From: Candidatus Woesearchaeota archaeon
GTDB lineage: Archaea; Nanobdellota; Nanobdellia; Woesearchaeales; UBA525
Reading direction: 5' to 3'
Assembly: GCA_028818155.1 (NCBI GenBank)
Contig: JAPPOH010000004.1
Coordinates: 1-57,921 of the forward strand
Length of the DNA stretch: 57,921 nucleotides
The position numbers and the translations under genes are program-made. The notes below the pieces were generated by a model that worked only from the letters and a program-made list of their open reading frames with translations, was not told the origin of the DNA and ran no database searches. Position 1 is the stretch's first letter. Every line of letters begins with the position of its first letter. This document shows, one piece after another, positions 1-9,502 of the stretch.

Positions 1-14
1 CTGCACAACAACAC

Positions 15-25
15 ATTTATATAGA
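15..25 (+). promoter_or_regulatory. TATA box for the first gene
   Basis: TTTATATA lies at 16-23. Its centre is about 26 bp before the ATG at 46, which implies a leaderless transcript starting at or next to that ATG. The same spacing recurs across the window. Confidence 0.6.
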
Positions 26-45
26 TTTACGTAATTTTACGTAAT

Positions 46-852
46 ATGATCGCGAAAGTCAGCAAAGGAAGCGTCATGGACCAAATCTATATCCCAAAAA
101 AACGGAATGGGTTCTCCATAGGAAGCCATGTTCGCATAGAAACAGTTGACACTATCTACGAACCATACTATCACAACGCGACAATTGAACCTATCAAAGT
201 GCAACTCATCAAAGAACTCTTCAAGTGTATAGACAGGCACACAGACACAGAAAATATCATCATTACTGGCTCGTTCCTGGAGCAAGGGTTCCAGTTCAAC
301 GATATTGATATACTCATCATAAAAGAAGGAAAAGCAAAAGAACTTCAAGAACAGATCAACGAAGAACTCAGTATTGCAACACACATCGTCACACTCACAA
401 AGAAAGAACTCACATTTGGAGCGAATAGTGATCCGTTGTATGCAATGATGCTCAGTCGATATGTTGCGAAAGAACGATTTTCCTACAAGAAAGAGCGAAA
501 GTTCTTGTACAAAGTACTCGACCTGCATTTACTCAATAGTCAAACACTCCCAGATAGTTTCGAGTTTCTGAGTGGGAAAGAAAAATATAAACTTACAAGA
601 AACATGATCGCAATCATACTTTTTCTTGACAAGCAAGAGCTCACGAAAGAAAGCATAGAGAAAAAGATAGTAGACATGTTCAACATCACAATTGAAGATT
701 TACAAAATAATATTGTCGAACGTTCATTCATCAGAACCTATAAAAAAATCTACAATAAAACATTTAAAGAATTGATGCGTGGTGTCCGTCGTGAACAGAA
801 ACAAACTCATCAAACACGTCGTCGGGCAACTCGCAAACGCCGTCGTTCATGA
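46..852 (+). CDS. Nucleotidyltransferase-fold protein with basic tail
   Basis: The protein is 268 aa. Around residues 75-92 it has GSFLEQG followed by NDIDILII, the GS...DxD pattern of the polymerase-beta-like nucleotidyltransferase fold; the two Asp would bind metal. The substrate is unknown. The last ~25 residues are almost all Arg, Lys, Gln and Thr, and they lie in the region shared with the next gene. The ATG at 46 is chosen because a TATA box is centred about 26 bp upstream; an internal ATG at 76 after AAAGGAAG is an alternative. The odd tail could mean a frameshift into the next frame rather than a true C-terminus. The fold call is fairly safe, the role is not. Confidence 0.7.
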   Translation: MIAKVSKGSVMDQIYIPKKRNGFSIGSHVRIETVDTIYEPYYHNATIEPIKVQLIKELFKCIDRHTDTENIIITGSFLEQGFQFNDIDILIIKEGKAKELQEQINEELSIATHIVTLTKKELTFGANSDPLYAMMLSRYVAKERFSYKKERKFLYKVLDLHLLNSQTLPDSFEFLSGKEKYKLTRNMIAIILFLDKQELTKESIEKKIVDMFNITIEDLQNNIVERSFIRTYKKIYNKTFKELMRGVRREQKQTHQTRRRATRKRRRS

Positions 853-1114
853 ATTGCTCTTTCTTGGCGCAGAGAGCGAAGTACGAAAGCGATACGCGCA
901 GGAAGTCGAAACAAGTCTTGCGAGCGCTGCTGCGTACAGAGAACAGATCAATCCAAAGAAGCGAGCACTACCCGATAGAGCAGTACTCCTTACGAGCATC
1001 ATGCAGCGATCAGAAACTGAATTGCAAAAAAGGATGAGAGATGGATACAAAAACATCGATCTGAACAAAATAGAAAAAACTACGAAAAAATTCCTCGACA
1101 AGCTCAACCTATAA
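779..1114 (+). CDS. Hypothetical protein overlapping the nucleotidyltransferase gene
   Basis: A 111-aa ORF with GTG start candidates at 779 and 782. It overlaps the preceding gene by 74 nt in another frame. It is charged and probably helical (a KRYAQEVETSLASAAAYREQ stretch, then a Lys-rich end), with no recognised motif or membrane segment. It could be a translationally coupled partner, or the true C-terminal part of the upstream protein if the region holds a frameshift. Its end overlaps the convergent pepA gene by 6 nt. Confidence 0.5.
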   Translation: MVSVVNRNKLIKHVVGQLANAVVHELLFLGAESEVRKRYAQEVETSLASAAAYREQINPKKRALPDRAVLLTSIMQRSETELQKRMRDGYKNIDLNKIEKTTKKFLDKLNL

Positions 1115-2587
1115 CCTTTGTGCACGAAGCAACTCAGTTATTAACCGAACACCAAAGCCCGTCCCGTTGCCTTTCTTCGCAAAGTAATTATCCCTCGGGT
1201 CAGCCCACGCGACGCCAGCGATGTCAATATGCACCCACGGCACGCCAGCAACGAACTCCTCAAGGAACTTGCCAGCAGTAATCGTGCCAGCAAGGCGAGG
1301 CAGACCTGTATTCTTCACGTCCGCAATGACAGATTCAATATCTTTCTTGTAACAATCCCATAATGGGAGCTCCCAGACTCGCTCACCTGTGTGCTCGCCA
1401 GCAACACGTATCATATCAAGCACACCATCATCATTCCCCATCATACCAGCTGCAGCGTCACCTAAAGCAACAATCACCGCACCAGTCAGCGTCGCCATAT
1501 CAACGATAAAGTCAGGCTTAAACGTCGTCGCATGATGCAAGCAATCGGCCAGCACAACCCGTCCCTCTGCATCCGTATTATCCACCTCAATCGTCTTCCC
1601 AGACTTTGTCGTCACAACATCCCCAGGCTTGTATGCTGTGGAAGAGGGCATATTTTCAGCAAGGCCCATAATCCCAACAACGTTCATAGGTAATTTTAGC
1701 CGGGCAACATTCCGCATGATACCAACAACATTTGCAGCTCCCGACATATCAAACTTCATGTCACCCATTTTCGGGCTTGGTTTAATACTAATGCCGCCAG
1801 AATCGAATGTAATGCCCTTGCCGACAACAGCGATCGTTTTCTTTGCTTTTTTCGCATGATACTCGAGCGTTACCATCCTCGGCTCATTCGCACTCCCACG
1901 ACCAACAGCCATGATGCCACCATACCCTTGCTTCTCCAGTTGCTTCCGATCCAACACCTTGTACTTGAGCTTCTCTTTCTTCGCCATTTTCACAGCGAGG
2001 TCTGCGAAGACAGCAGGCGGCATGTCAGAAGACGGCGTATTCTGTAAATCTCTTGTCATATTACAGGATTCTGCGATGAATGTGCCTATTTCAACACCTA
2101 ACTTTGCAGCCACGCCAGTCCTATCAGAGACAACCGTAACTGCCTCGAGCTCCTTGAACTTCTCGAGCTCCTGGGTCCTATACTTCGTGAACTGATAGTT
2201 TGCTAAAACAACTCCTTCCGTCACAGCCTGGCCAACTGCAGTCGCGTCCAATTCGGCAGGGAGCTCTACCGCGATATGCTTCGCGTTCTTTTCCTTCAGA
2301 CAACAGGCTGCAGCTCCCGCTGCTTCGCGCATCTTGACCGTGTCCACTCCTTCCTGCTTCCCAAGGCCGACAAGCACGTACATTGTTCCTTCCTGCCTGT
2401 CAAGAAAGCACTGCTTGTGCTTTCCCTCAAACTCTTTCTTTTCACGAGCTCGCAGAACGTTATTCCCAAGTTTTGTTGCGAATTTACTCTCTGCGTGGGC
2501 TCGTTCCTCGTACGTGAAGAGCACGACACCATCATACTTCCCTGCAAAAATATCTTGACTGCTAAATGTAACGTTCACACACATCAC
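1109..2587 (-). CDS. pepA: Leucyl aminopeptidase (M17 family)
   Basis: A 492-aa cytosolic M17 aminopeptidase that removes N-terminal residues from peptides using two metal ions. The catalytic domain shows VGKGITFDSGG (K257, D262), KFDMSGAA (D280) and NTDAEGR (D339, E341, R343), the family's metal ligands and catalytic Lys/Arg. The N-terminal ~170 residues form the less conserved macro-like domain. A GTG at 2587 is followed at once by an ATG at 2584. A TTTTTAAA box at 2612-2619 favours a leaderless start at 2587. The length is normal for the family and nothing essential appears missing. Confidence 0.95.
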   Translation of the reverse strand: MMCVNVTFSSQDIFAGKYDGVVLFTYEERAHAESKFATKLGNNVLRAREKKEFEGKHKQCFLDRQEGTMYVLVGLGKQEGVDTVKMREAAGAAACCLKEKNAKHIAVELPAELDATAVGQAVTEGVVLANYQFTKYRTQELEKFKELEAVTVVSDRTGVAAKLGVEIGTFIAESCNMTRDLQNTPSSDMPPAVFADLAVKMAKKEKLKYKVLDRKQLEKQGYGGIMAVGRGSANEPRMVTLEYHAKKAKKTIAVVGKGITFDSGGISIKPSPKMGDMKFDMSGAANVVGIMRNVARLKLPMNVVGIMGLAENMPSSTAYKPGDVVTTKSGKTIEVDNTDAEGRVVLADCLHHATTFKPDFIVDMATLTGAVIVALGDAAAGMMGNDDGVLDMIRVAGEHTGERVWELPLWDCYKKDIESVIADVKNTGLPRLAGTITAGKFLEEFVAGVPWVHIDIAGVAWADPRDNYFAKKGNGTGFGVRLITELLRAQRL

Positions 2588-2620
2588 CCAACAAGCATAC
2601 CAAGAAGGTTATTTTTAAAG

Positions 2621-5600
2621 CTATCGTCGAAGTACCACATACGCGCCGATAACTGCGACGAGAACAATTAGCACGAGGCCAACGATCCACATGGTAGATG
2701 ATGACTCTTCTTCAGGCACTTCAGCAACGACAGGTTCTTCCACCACCGGTGCTTCTTCTTCAACAATTGGCGCTTCTTCAACGACAGGTGTTTCTTCAAC
2801 AGCAGGTTCTTCCACAACTGGGGCTTCAACAGCAGGAGCAGCATACTCATCTAACGTAAATGTCGCTGTCGTTGCCGTGAACGCATCAAGTGTTAACGTG
2901 ATATCTGGTGTGCCATCATCGTCAACGTCAACATGTTTCGTCTCCCCTTCCTTCAGGAAGACTTCAATAGGGTCTGATTGAATAATGAACAATACGCCAT
3001 CATTCCTGATCTCCTCGACTGAAATCTTGTGCGAGTTTGCATCACCGTCGATAGTGAAGCTATACTCTCCTGATATCGAGATTGTTCTCGTAACAGCGCT
3101 GCCGTCAGGCGTCACCGTTTGGAATGCGGAAGCAGAGCCACCGCCACCACCGCCTCCTCCTCCGCCACCACCGGAAGAGCCGCCGGAGCCACCAGAGCCA
3201 CCGCCACCACCGGAGCCTGCACCTGTGTTGGAGCTACCCGAGTAGCTGGAGAAGCCGAGCGTTGTTGGAATTCGCCACACCGTGTGGTTCGTGCCATTCT
3301 CTACGTTCTGCACACCATCTGTGCCCGTCACATTCGTACAGACTGTTCCGTTATCTGCACAGTGGTAGAGCTCTGATGCGTTCACAGGGATTTGTAAGAG
3401 GATATAGTCAGTGCCCATGCCTTGCGCAAGTGTCAGCCACTCATCGTCACCCATACCAACATACGTCCCACCATCAGCCGTTTCATTCGCAAGGATGCCG
3501 TCGCTGAAATTCACATTGAATGCTCTCGTTAAGTCGACGCCAACGAGGGTAATAGACCAGTTCGTGCCATTCGTTGCGTTTGGGTTCTGGAACGTGATGT
3601 TTGCATTCCTGTTGTCTGAAGAGTTCAAGCTTTCTGCCTGACCGACGTTTATTGGAGCATCATTGAGCAATACTTCAAGACCGCCAAGGAATTCGTCGTT
3701 ACTATCCTGTGCTTCAAAGTTAAAGAGCAACGTGACGTTCGATTCCGTTGATTCAGTTGTAAAGTTCAGACATGCGGATGTAGCTGTGTTGTTTGCCTGA
3801 TCGGTCGAAACAAGTTTGTAATAGTATGATGTACTCGTGTCAAGCGTGTAGCCGAGTGTGAAGATATCAAGCGGGATGCCGTGCCATGGCTTGAAGTCAT
3901 CGAATGACACGCCAGGGAGGCCTTCATCTGTGAGTGTTGTGTTCAACGTCATACATGTGGAGTCATTGTGATAGAACTGCAACGTACCGTTCGTCGGTTC
4001 ATCCGTCACCCAGTTCGCGAATGCAAAGTCAGCGAACTCATCGACCCTCGTGAGTGTCACGCGAGGCGCACTATTATCGTTTGAGATGTTGTACAGATCT
4101 GTCGCGCCAGCGCAGTTCGGCGCGAAGACACAATCAGGGTCTGCGCAATTCGTGAGTCCATCAGCATCCTCGTCAGCAGGATCAATGCACTGCTCGTGAG
4201 GCATGAATTTTCCGCCACCCATGATCATGAACTCAGCACCACATTTTGTTGGTTCTTCGAAGCAATCAACGGGCGCAAAGTTCTGCGTACCCGGGGTGTA
4301 GTACACATCATCAGCGATATCGAACGATTCCAAGTCGCTCGAGTTCTCATAGCTGCCGTTCACCAACACAATATAGAAGCGGATATCACCTGTCGGGTTC
4401 CCGATGTCAGCTTTCTCCATCATCACAGGAGCCGCGCTGTCAGATGTGCATTCAATCGGTGTCTGTATACCGTTTGGATCTCCTTCCATGACGTGGATGA
4501 TTGCGGCGTCACGAGTGAGCCATTCATTCTGATAACACGCGTAGAAGAAGAGATCTGTGCCTGTCTCATTCACCACAGTGTAGTTTCCGTACTTAATCAT
4601 GTATTCGAAGCCTTCTTGATCTGTGCCATCAACAGTGATGTTACATCCTGTGCTCGTATTCACATCTGTATCGAGCGTTGCAACGAATTTCCTATCTATT
4701 GTTGGTCCTTGGCATGCTTGTGTGTCAGAGAGGTTCTGCACGAAAATCCCAAGACCAATGCCGAAGGTGCTCACGACCGCGCCAACACCTGTGATATCAA
4801 CACTGCTGTTCACTGCGTCGCCAGTCGCATCTACACCGAGCTGAAGAATCGGACCACTTCCTTGACCGAGTTTTTGTTCTAGTGCATCATTCGAGCTTAG
4901 GCCAGCGTACGTGCCTGTGAGCGTGTTAATGTGCGTGCCGCAAATACGCGAACCTTCACAATCCGCATCGTCACAATCCACGTCACTGTCACTATCGTCA
5001 TCAATACTGTTGAAACAGATCTCCGTGCTCGCAGATTCCAAGCAGAAGTTCCAGAGCGTGTTCCAGCTCCAGCCAGCAGTCGTACATGCTGAAGATGTGA
5101 GGCAGTCGCTTGGCACATCTGCACAGCCCTGCGGCAAGTCATTCACATCACACCATCCTGCTGGATTGAATGTGTCATTGTACCATTCACAACCACCGTA
5201 CTCTTGGCCGCCGTTTGCAATGCTGCCGTCACACTGTTGTTCTGTGAAGCAATTGAAACAATCAACATCACAATCACCAGATGAGAATGCGAACGCGTTA
5301 AACTGCTCATTACAGAGGCCAACCGTGCCATCAGGTTGCGTGATATCACCAATCCACTCACAGTAGCCAACGCCGTTGTTTTCGTTATCTTCACAGGAAG
5401 TCTGATTCAAGAGTGTAAAGCACGAGGTTCCAGAGCTGAAGCTCGAGAAGTCAGGGTCACAAATACCATCTCCGCCACCGAAATCGGTCCAGACGCACGA
5501 GAAGCTACTATTCCCCTCGCACGTTGATTGGTTCGTGTGATCGAACTGGAAGCACGCTCCTGCATCCTCGTCAGGGCCCGTCACAAGGAAAAGATCGAGC

Positions 5601-7087
5601 GTCCCTCCGAGGTCAGTGAGTAAATCGATAGGGTTCGTTGTTGCTTCTGTTGTGTTGAATGTGTTCGTCTCGAAGTTTAACTGGATCGTTTGTCCTGGGA
5701 ATGCAAGTGTCTTGTTGACGATGATTGCAATACCTCTATCTTCGTTCGCTGTTGCGGAACAATTATAGTGGACCCACGTGCCGTTTGCAGAGACAGTATC
5801 GTTCGCGGCGAAGGAAATACCGTTTCCATCCTCTCCTGTGTAATTTGCGAAGAGAGTTGTGTTATCATCAGGGAAGAACCAGATTTGATAGTCTGCGCCA
5901 GGATAGCAACTCTCACTCATTCCACAGCCGGTTGATTGGTTATCATCAATGTCGAACTCGATAACGAACCCTGTGTACCTGTCAACGCCATCACAGATAC
6001 TTACGTTGGTGTTGTTCTTGCTGTACGCTCCGAGGATGTACCAGCCCATGTAATCATCGAATTCGTCAACAAAGACCGCGCCGAGGTCATACGAAACAAC
6101 CCCGTTGCCACTACAGCCATCCCCGCCGTTTTGATCTTTTGCGCTACAGCAGTTCTCACCCGGCGTTTCGTAATTACTTGAGTACTGCGGGTCTCGATAG
6201 CAACCGTCGCCACGAGCGACGTAAGGAATGCCGAAGGAAAAGTCGGCAAAGTCATCGAGGAAGAACGTTGCTGGTTGAGCGTTGCTCCAGAGCGGTGTAT
6301 AATTGTCTCCACCCATAGCTGAAACGATATCCACGCTTACAGCACTTGCATCAATAAACTCATTTGCTGTGTCGAAAACAGTTGCGTTGTTCGTGGTGTT
6401 CACTGTAAGAGCTGCAGTGAAGTTTATTTCTACGAAGAACGACATGCTTGGCGTGAGGTTAAAGATCCATGTGATGTTTCCTGTCGTTTCGTTCAACGCA
6501 TCTGGTCCGATAGACGTGTTTGAAAAGTTGATTTCTGTTGAATTGTATAGGTCAGTAAGCGTGTAGTTTGTGAAATTGACGTTACCAAGGTTCGTGATAT
6601 TGATCGTCATCTGGATGATATCACCAACGCCGACGCTCGCGTTCAGTGTTGTTTTCACAACCGAGAGTGCGTCGCTGAAGATCTCAAGTGTTTCGTTCGC
6701 TTCACCGATATCATCATCTGACGAGTTAATCGCTTCGAGAAAGTTTAGCGTTGTGCCGAAGCCAATTGTCGTAAAGTTCACTTGGATGACAAATGATTCA
6801 TTCACTGTAAGGTTCATTGACCACTCAATTTCACCAAGGCCATAGTCTACCATATCTGGCGTGACGTTTGCACCTGTGAAGTTAATGAATGTTATGTTAA
6901 AATCATCGAGCACAGTGAGGTTTGTGAGATTCTCATCTCCAGTATTTGTTACATTAAGAATGAAGAATGCTTCGTCACCGACGAACACAGAGCTATTCAG
7001 ACCTGATTTCTCGACAGAAACATTCTGCACAGCGAGCACATTCACTGCACATAAGACGAATAGAACGACAATCGCTAGTTTTTTCAC
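2621..7087 (-). CDS. Large secreted, C-terminally anchored surface glycoprotein
   Basis: A 1,488-aa protein with a signal peptide (MKKLAIVVLFVLCAVNVLA) and, at residues ~20-250, two DUF11-like repeats built on 'vgD...inVTNtGd.nlTN' strands. Many N-x-S/T sequons suggest heavy N-glycosylation. A Cys-rich middle follows (~300-1000), with two Asp-rich DxDxDxxDCxDxDC loops near 690 and 1000 that resemble calcium-binding loops. After a fibronectin-like stretch comes a Gly-rich hinge (~1280-1315), a beta domain, a Glu/Val/Pro stalk and a C-terminal membrane helix ending LRR. It is probably an S-layer or adhesin-like cell-surface protein. The start is GTG at 7085-7087, with a TATA box at 7129-7136 and a short leader. 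Confidence 0.75.
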   Translation of the reverse strand: MKKLAIVVLFVLCAVNVLAVQNVSVEKSGLNSSVFVGDEAFFILNVTNTGDENLTNLTVLDDFNITFINFTGANVTPDMVDYGLGEIEWSMNLTVNESFVIQVNFTTIGFGTTLNFLEAINSSDDDIGEANETLEIFSDALSVVKTTLNASVGVGDIIQMTINITNLGNVNFTNYTLTDLYNSTEINFSNTSIGPDALNETTGNITWIFNLTPSMSFFVEINFTAALTVNTTNNATVFDTANEFIDASAVSVDIVSAMGGDNYTPLWSNAQPATFFLDDFADFSFGIPYVARGDGCYRDPQYSSNYETPGENCCSAKDQNGGDGCSGNGVVSYDLGAVFVDEFDDYMGWYILGAYSKNNTNVSICDGVDRYTGFVIEFDIDDNQSTGCGMSESCYPGADYQIWFFPDDNTTLFANYTGEDGNGISFAANDTVSANGTWVHYNCSATANEDRGIAIIVNKTLAFPGQTIQLNFETNTFNTTEATTNPIDLLTDLGGTLDLFLVTGPDEDAGACFQFDHTNQSTCEGNSSFSCVWTDFGGGDGICDPDFSSFSSGTSCFTLLNQTSCEDNENNGVGYCEWIGDITQPDGTVGLCNEQFNAFAFSSGDCDVDCFNCFTEQQCDGSIANGGQEYGGCEWYNDTFNPAGWCDVNDLPQGCADVPSDCLTSSACTTAGWSWNTLWNFCLESASTEICFNSIDDDSDSDVDCDDADCEGSRICGTHINTLTGTYAGLSSNDALEQKLGQGSGPILQLGVDATGDAVNSSVDITGVGAVVSTFGIGLGIFVQNLSDTQACQGPTIDRKFVATLDTDVNTSTGCNITVDGTDQEGFEYMIKYGNYTVVNETGTDLFFYACYQNEWLTRDAAIIHVMEGDPNGIQTPIECTSDSAAPVMMEKADIGNPTGDIRFYIVLVNGSYENSSDLESFDIADDVYYTPGTQNFAPVDCFEEPTKCGAEFMIMGGGKFMPHEQCIDPADEDADGLTNCADPDCVFAPNCAGATDLYNISNDNSAPRVTLTRVDEFADFAFANWVTDEPTNGTLQFYHNDSTCMTLNTTLTDEGLPGVSFDDFKPWHGIPLDIFTLGYTLDTSTSYYYKLVSTDQANNTATSACLNFTTESTESNVTLLFNFEAQDSNDEFLGGLEVLLNDAPINVGQAESLNSSDNRNANITFQNPNATNGTNWSITLVGVDLTRAFNVNFSDGILANETADGGTYVGMGDDEWLTLAQGMGTDYILLQIPVNASELYHCADNGTVCTNVTGTDGVQNVENGTNHTVWRIPTTLGFSSYSGSSNTGAGSGGGGGSGGSGGSSGGGGGGGGGGGGSASAFQTVTPDGSAVTRTISISGEYSFTIDGDANSHKISVEEIRNDGVLFIIQSDPIEVFLKEGETKHVDVDDDGTPDITLTLDAFTATTATFTLDEYAAPAVEAPVVEEPAVEETPVVEEAPIVEEEAPVVEEPVVAEVPEEESSSTMWIVGLVLIVLVAVIGAYVVLRR

Positions 7088-7121
7088 CGGTTACCCACAC
7101 CCTCTCGAACAGATACCGGTG
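7085..7121. promoter_or_regulatory. Inverted repeat across the surface-protein start region
   Basis: CACCGGT (7085-7091) and ACCGGTG (7115-7121) are perfect inverted arms separated by 23 bp. One arm contains the GTG start codon; the other lies between the TATA box and the expected transcription start. This could be an operator. A hairpin in the mRNA is less likely because the distal arm is probably not transcribed. Confidence 0.35.
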
Positions 7122-7149
7122 AGAACGCTTTAAAAATGTAACGTATGTA

Positions 7150-8112
7150 TTAGTAACGCACGTCCACGTCTTCTCCTTCGTGGATTTTTTGTAAGAGCGC
7201 ATATGCTGCAAATGCTGCGATCGCGCCTTCAGACGCGCCCGTGAGGGCCTGCTTGTACTCTTTGTTGCCGACGTCACCTGCAGCATAGACTCCTCTGAGG
7301 TTCGTCTCAGAGTTCTCGTTGATAATGATCTCTTTTCGCTCGTTGAGTGTAACGCCCATCTTCTCTGCGAGTTCTGATTGGATGATTTGGCCGATTTCGA
7401 TAAAGACGCCCTCTACCGGGAGTTCTTTCGAGCCGTTGTACTCTTTTGAGAGGATGATTTTCTCGACGAGGTTTTCTCCGAGGATCTCTTCCACTTCTGT
7501 CTCGTAGAGGATTTCTACTTTCTCGTTCTTCTCCAGTCGTTGGAGGTTGATTGGCTCTGCGCGCATTTTGTTCTTTCGTACGATTACGTATACCTTGGAG
7601 GCGAATTCAGAAACTAATTGGCCTGCTAATGCTGCAGAGTCGCCCCCGCCAACGATTGCAACGGGGATGTTCTTGTAGAATGCCGCGTCGCACGTTGCAC
7701 AATAACTGACTCCTTTACCCGAGAGTGCTTCTTCGCCTTTCGCATTGAGTTTTCTATGTTTTGTACCGTTTGTGAAGATGATTGTTTTTCCTTTGTACTC
7801 GCCTTTGTCTGTGATGACGTTGTAGATGCACTTCTTTGGGTCATCGTAGTTCTCAGCCTTGACTTCTGTCACCCATTCCGTCTTTGTGGGGACGTCAAGA
7901 TTGTCCATGTGCTCCTTGAATTTTAACATTAAATCAATGCCTGTGATACTCTTGTACCCTGGATAATTCTCCACGTTGTGGGATTCGTTGAGAAGACCGC
8001 CAACTTCCTTGCCGATGACGAGCACTTTCAGGTTGAATCGTGCTGCGTAGATAGCTGCAGCCATGCCTGCAGAGCCTGCACCTATTATTATTGTATCCCA
8101 GACCTCGTCCAT
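7150..8112 (-). CDS. trxB: Thioredoxin reductase
   Basis: A 320-aa flavoprotein that passes electrons from NAD(P)H through FAD to thioredoxin-like proteins in the cytosol. GAGSAG at 11-16 binds FAD, the redox pair is C138-A-T-C141, GGGDSA at ~155 marks the nucleotide-binding domain, and GVYAAGDV near the C-terminus is the second FAD contact. All the expected elements are present and the length is typical. A TATA-like TTCTTAAAGG box is centred about 26 bp before the ATG. The neighbours are unrelated, so it seems to be transcribed alone. Confidence 0.95.
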   Translation of the reverse strand: MDEVWDTIIIGAGSAGMAAAIYAARFNLKVLVIGKEVGGLLNESHNVENYPGYKSITGIDLMLKFKEHMDNLDVPTKTEWVTEVKAENYDDPKKCIYNVITDKGEYKGKTIIFTNGTKHRKLNAKGEEALSGKGVSYCATCDAAFYKNIPVAIVGGGDSAALAGQLVSEFASKVYVIVRKNKMRAEPINLQRLEKNEKVEILYETEVEEILGENLVEKIILSKEYNGSKELPVEGVFIEIGQIIQSELAEKMGVTLNERKEIIINENSETNLRGVYAAGDVGNKEYKQALTGASEGAIAAFAAYALLQKIHEGEDVDVRY

Positions 8113-8144
8113 GAAGAACGTTGTTTTGAAGTGCTTCTTAAAGG

Positions 8145-9125
8145 TTATGCTAGATCTCGGAAGACCTCGAAGAGATGTGTTCTTGTCTCATATGCAGTAT
8201 TAATTGCCGTTATCATCGTTCCCATAGATGCTCGCACACCATTCTCTTCGACATGTTGTTGCATAAAATCGTAGAATGTCAGTGCTGCTCTCTCAGAAGC
8301 AGTACTGTCTCCTTTGAGCAGCTCCGTCCGCAGTGCTTCAGAAAATAAGTCTCTGTCGCCAAAAACGTTGTATGCGAGTGCTTCCTCTCCAGCAGGGATA
8401 TCTAGTTTCCCCTCCTCTTGGACTATTGCTTGTATTTCTTCTTTGCGTTTCTTGAAAGCAGGGATTATTTTATCGAGATCTTGATCAGCGAGCTCCAGGG
8501 CCCTTTGTACACTTGGACTTTTATACCAGTTTCTCATCTGCGCATTCGATGCCTCAGCGTTGTATGAATGTACCGCTCCTGCCAGTGCTTCTTGTTCTCT
8601 ATGGAGACGCCGTATTTCCTCTCGAATGACGCAAGTTCCTATATCTGCGTGAACGAGTTCGTGACGAAGAATTCCAGGGATATCAAGCACCATTCCACGA
8701 TCTTGCAATTTTTCAGCTCCTTGACGATTAAAAGATAGCATAGCACATGAGAACGCATCGATGTAAATTTTATCGCAGTCAAACCTGTACATTCCTCCGT
8801 TTCCAGATCTACACTCCAATGTTCTTTGTCGTAACTCTCTTGATTTCTTTATCATTACTTGCAAATTCTGTTTCTTCGATGCGCGAAGAATCTTTGACAC
8901 AGTTTGACCCACATATTTTGATAATTGTGCATTTGATGTGAAACCAAATGTTGCTTCTCGTTCCTCAAGAATTTTACGTGGTAACTTAACACCTCGAACA
9001 ACTTCTAGTTCTGGATGGCCAAGTGTAATGGAAATAGAATCCCTGTGATAATCGTGTTGAATTGCATTCACAATTCCTTGCACAACTTTTTTTGTTACCC
9101 GAGGTCCTTCATAGTGTACACGCAT
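8145..9125 (-). CDS. Hypothetical protein with HELVH zincin-like motif
   Basis: A 326-aa protein from the ATG at 9125, chosen because CCTTTAAA at 9145-9152 is then ~24 bp upstream; an upstream ATG at 9140 would sit too close to that box. It contains GILRHELVHADIG (His155, Glu156, His159), the HExxH zinc-protease signature. EEALAY about 115 residues later might supply a third ligand. The region before the motif is Cys- and Tyr-containing; the region after is helical and charged. No signal peptide is visible, so a cytosolic location is likely. It may be a metallopeptidase, but no family is recognised. Confidence 0.6.
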   Translation of the reverse strand: MRVHYEGPRVTKKVVQGIVNAIQHDYHRDSISITLGHPELEVVRGVKLPRKILEEREATFGFTSNAQLSKYVGQTVSKILRASKKQNLQVMIKKSRELRQRTLECRSGNGGMYRFDCDKIYIDAFSCAMLSFNRQGAEKLQDRGMVLDIPGILRHELVHADIGTCVIREEIRRLHREQEALAGAVHSYNAEASNAQMRNWYKSPSVQRALELADQDLDKIIPAFKKRKEEIQAIVQEEGKLDIPAGEEALAYNVFGDRDLFSEALRTELLKGDSTASERAALTFYDFMQQHVEENGVRASMGTMITAINTAYETRTHLFEVFRDLA

Positions 9126-9172
9126 GCAAGCGTGAGTCATCTCACCTTTAAAAAGAATACTTCGTTGACCAC

Positions 9173-9192
9173 TAAAAAATAAGAAAAAAAGA
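9173..9192 (-). terminator. Oligo-T terminator
   Basis: Read on the minus strand, the 3' side of the lipoprotein gene is a run of T broken only by single bases, the usual archaeal terminator. It lies directly after the stop codon. Confidence 0.55.
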
Positions 9193-9194
9193 AG

Positions 9195-9446
9195 TTAAAT
9201 GCCTTCTAAATCAGCGCCGAGATCATCAAGATCACCGAAGTCGACATCAGCTTCGAGCTCATCGAGCCCGCTCAAATCTCCCTCAAGTGCATCTAATTCG
9301 TCGTCACTGACATCCGCGTCTGGAACTTCCGGAGCTTCTGGCTCAGGAGCAACAGGCGCTTCAGGCTGTGCTGCATCAGGCGCAGGCTCGACAGGAGCGC
9401 ATGCCACGAGAAATGCAACCAACACCAACACTGTTGTCGTTTTCAT
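9195..9446 (-). CDS. Small acidic lipoprotein
   Basis: The start is set at the ATG at 9446 (MKTTTVLVLVAFLVAC), because the TATA box at 9469-9477 is ~26 bp upstream; a GTG at 9458 is less likely. The lipobox LVAC puts Cys at about position 16, so it should be lipid-anchored outside the membrane. The mature part is a Pro/Ala/Glu spacer followed by an Asp/Glu/Leu-rich acidic tail (LDELEAD, FGDLDDLGAD). It is about 83 aa with no known domain. The acidic tail could bind cations or a basic partner such as the Arg-rich secreted protein encoded next to it; that link is speculation. Confidence 0.75.
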   Translation of the reverse strand: MKTTTVLVLVAFLVACAPVEPAPDAAQPEAPVAPEPEAPEVPDADVSDDELDALEGDLSGLDELEADVDFGDLDDLGADLEGI

Positions 9447-9502
9447 GGGGAAAACCACGAGGAACCGAGTATATAAATGACTCGGTTGCCTCTTGTGTTG
9501 GT

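Noticed and set aside
4196..4882. 228-aa plus-strand frame inside the surface protein gene
   Set aside because: Cys/His-rich shadow composition and no TATA box; the minus-strand gene is continuous and convincing.
2691..6845. Long plus-strand frames opposite the surface protein
   Set aside because: Pro- and Ser-rich shadows of the Gly/Asn/Thr-rich gene; no promoter or start context.
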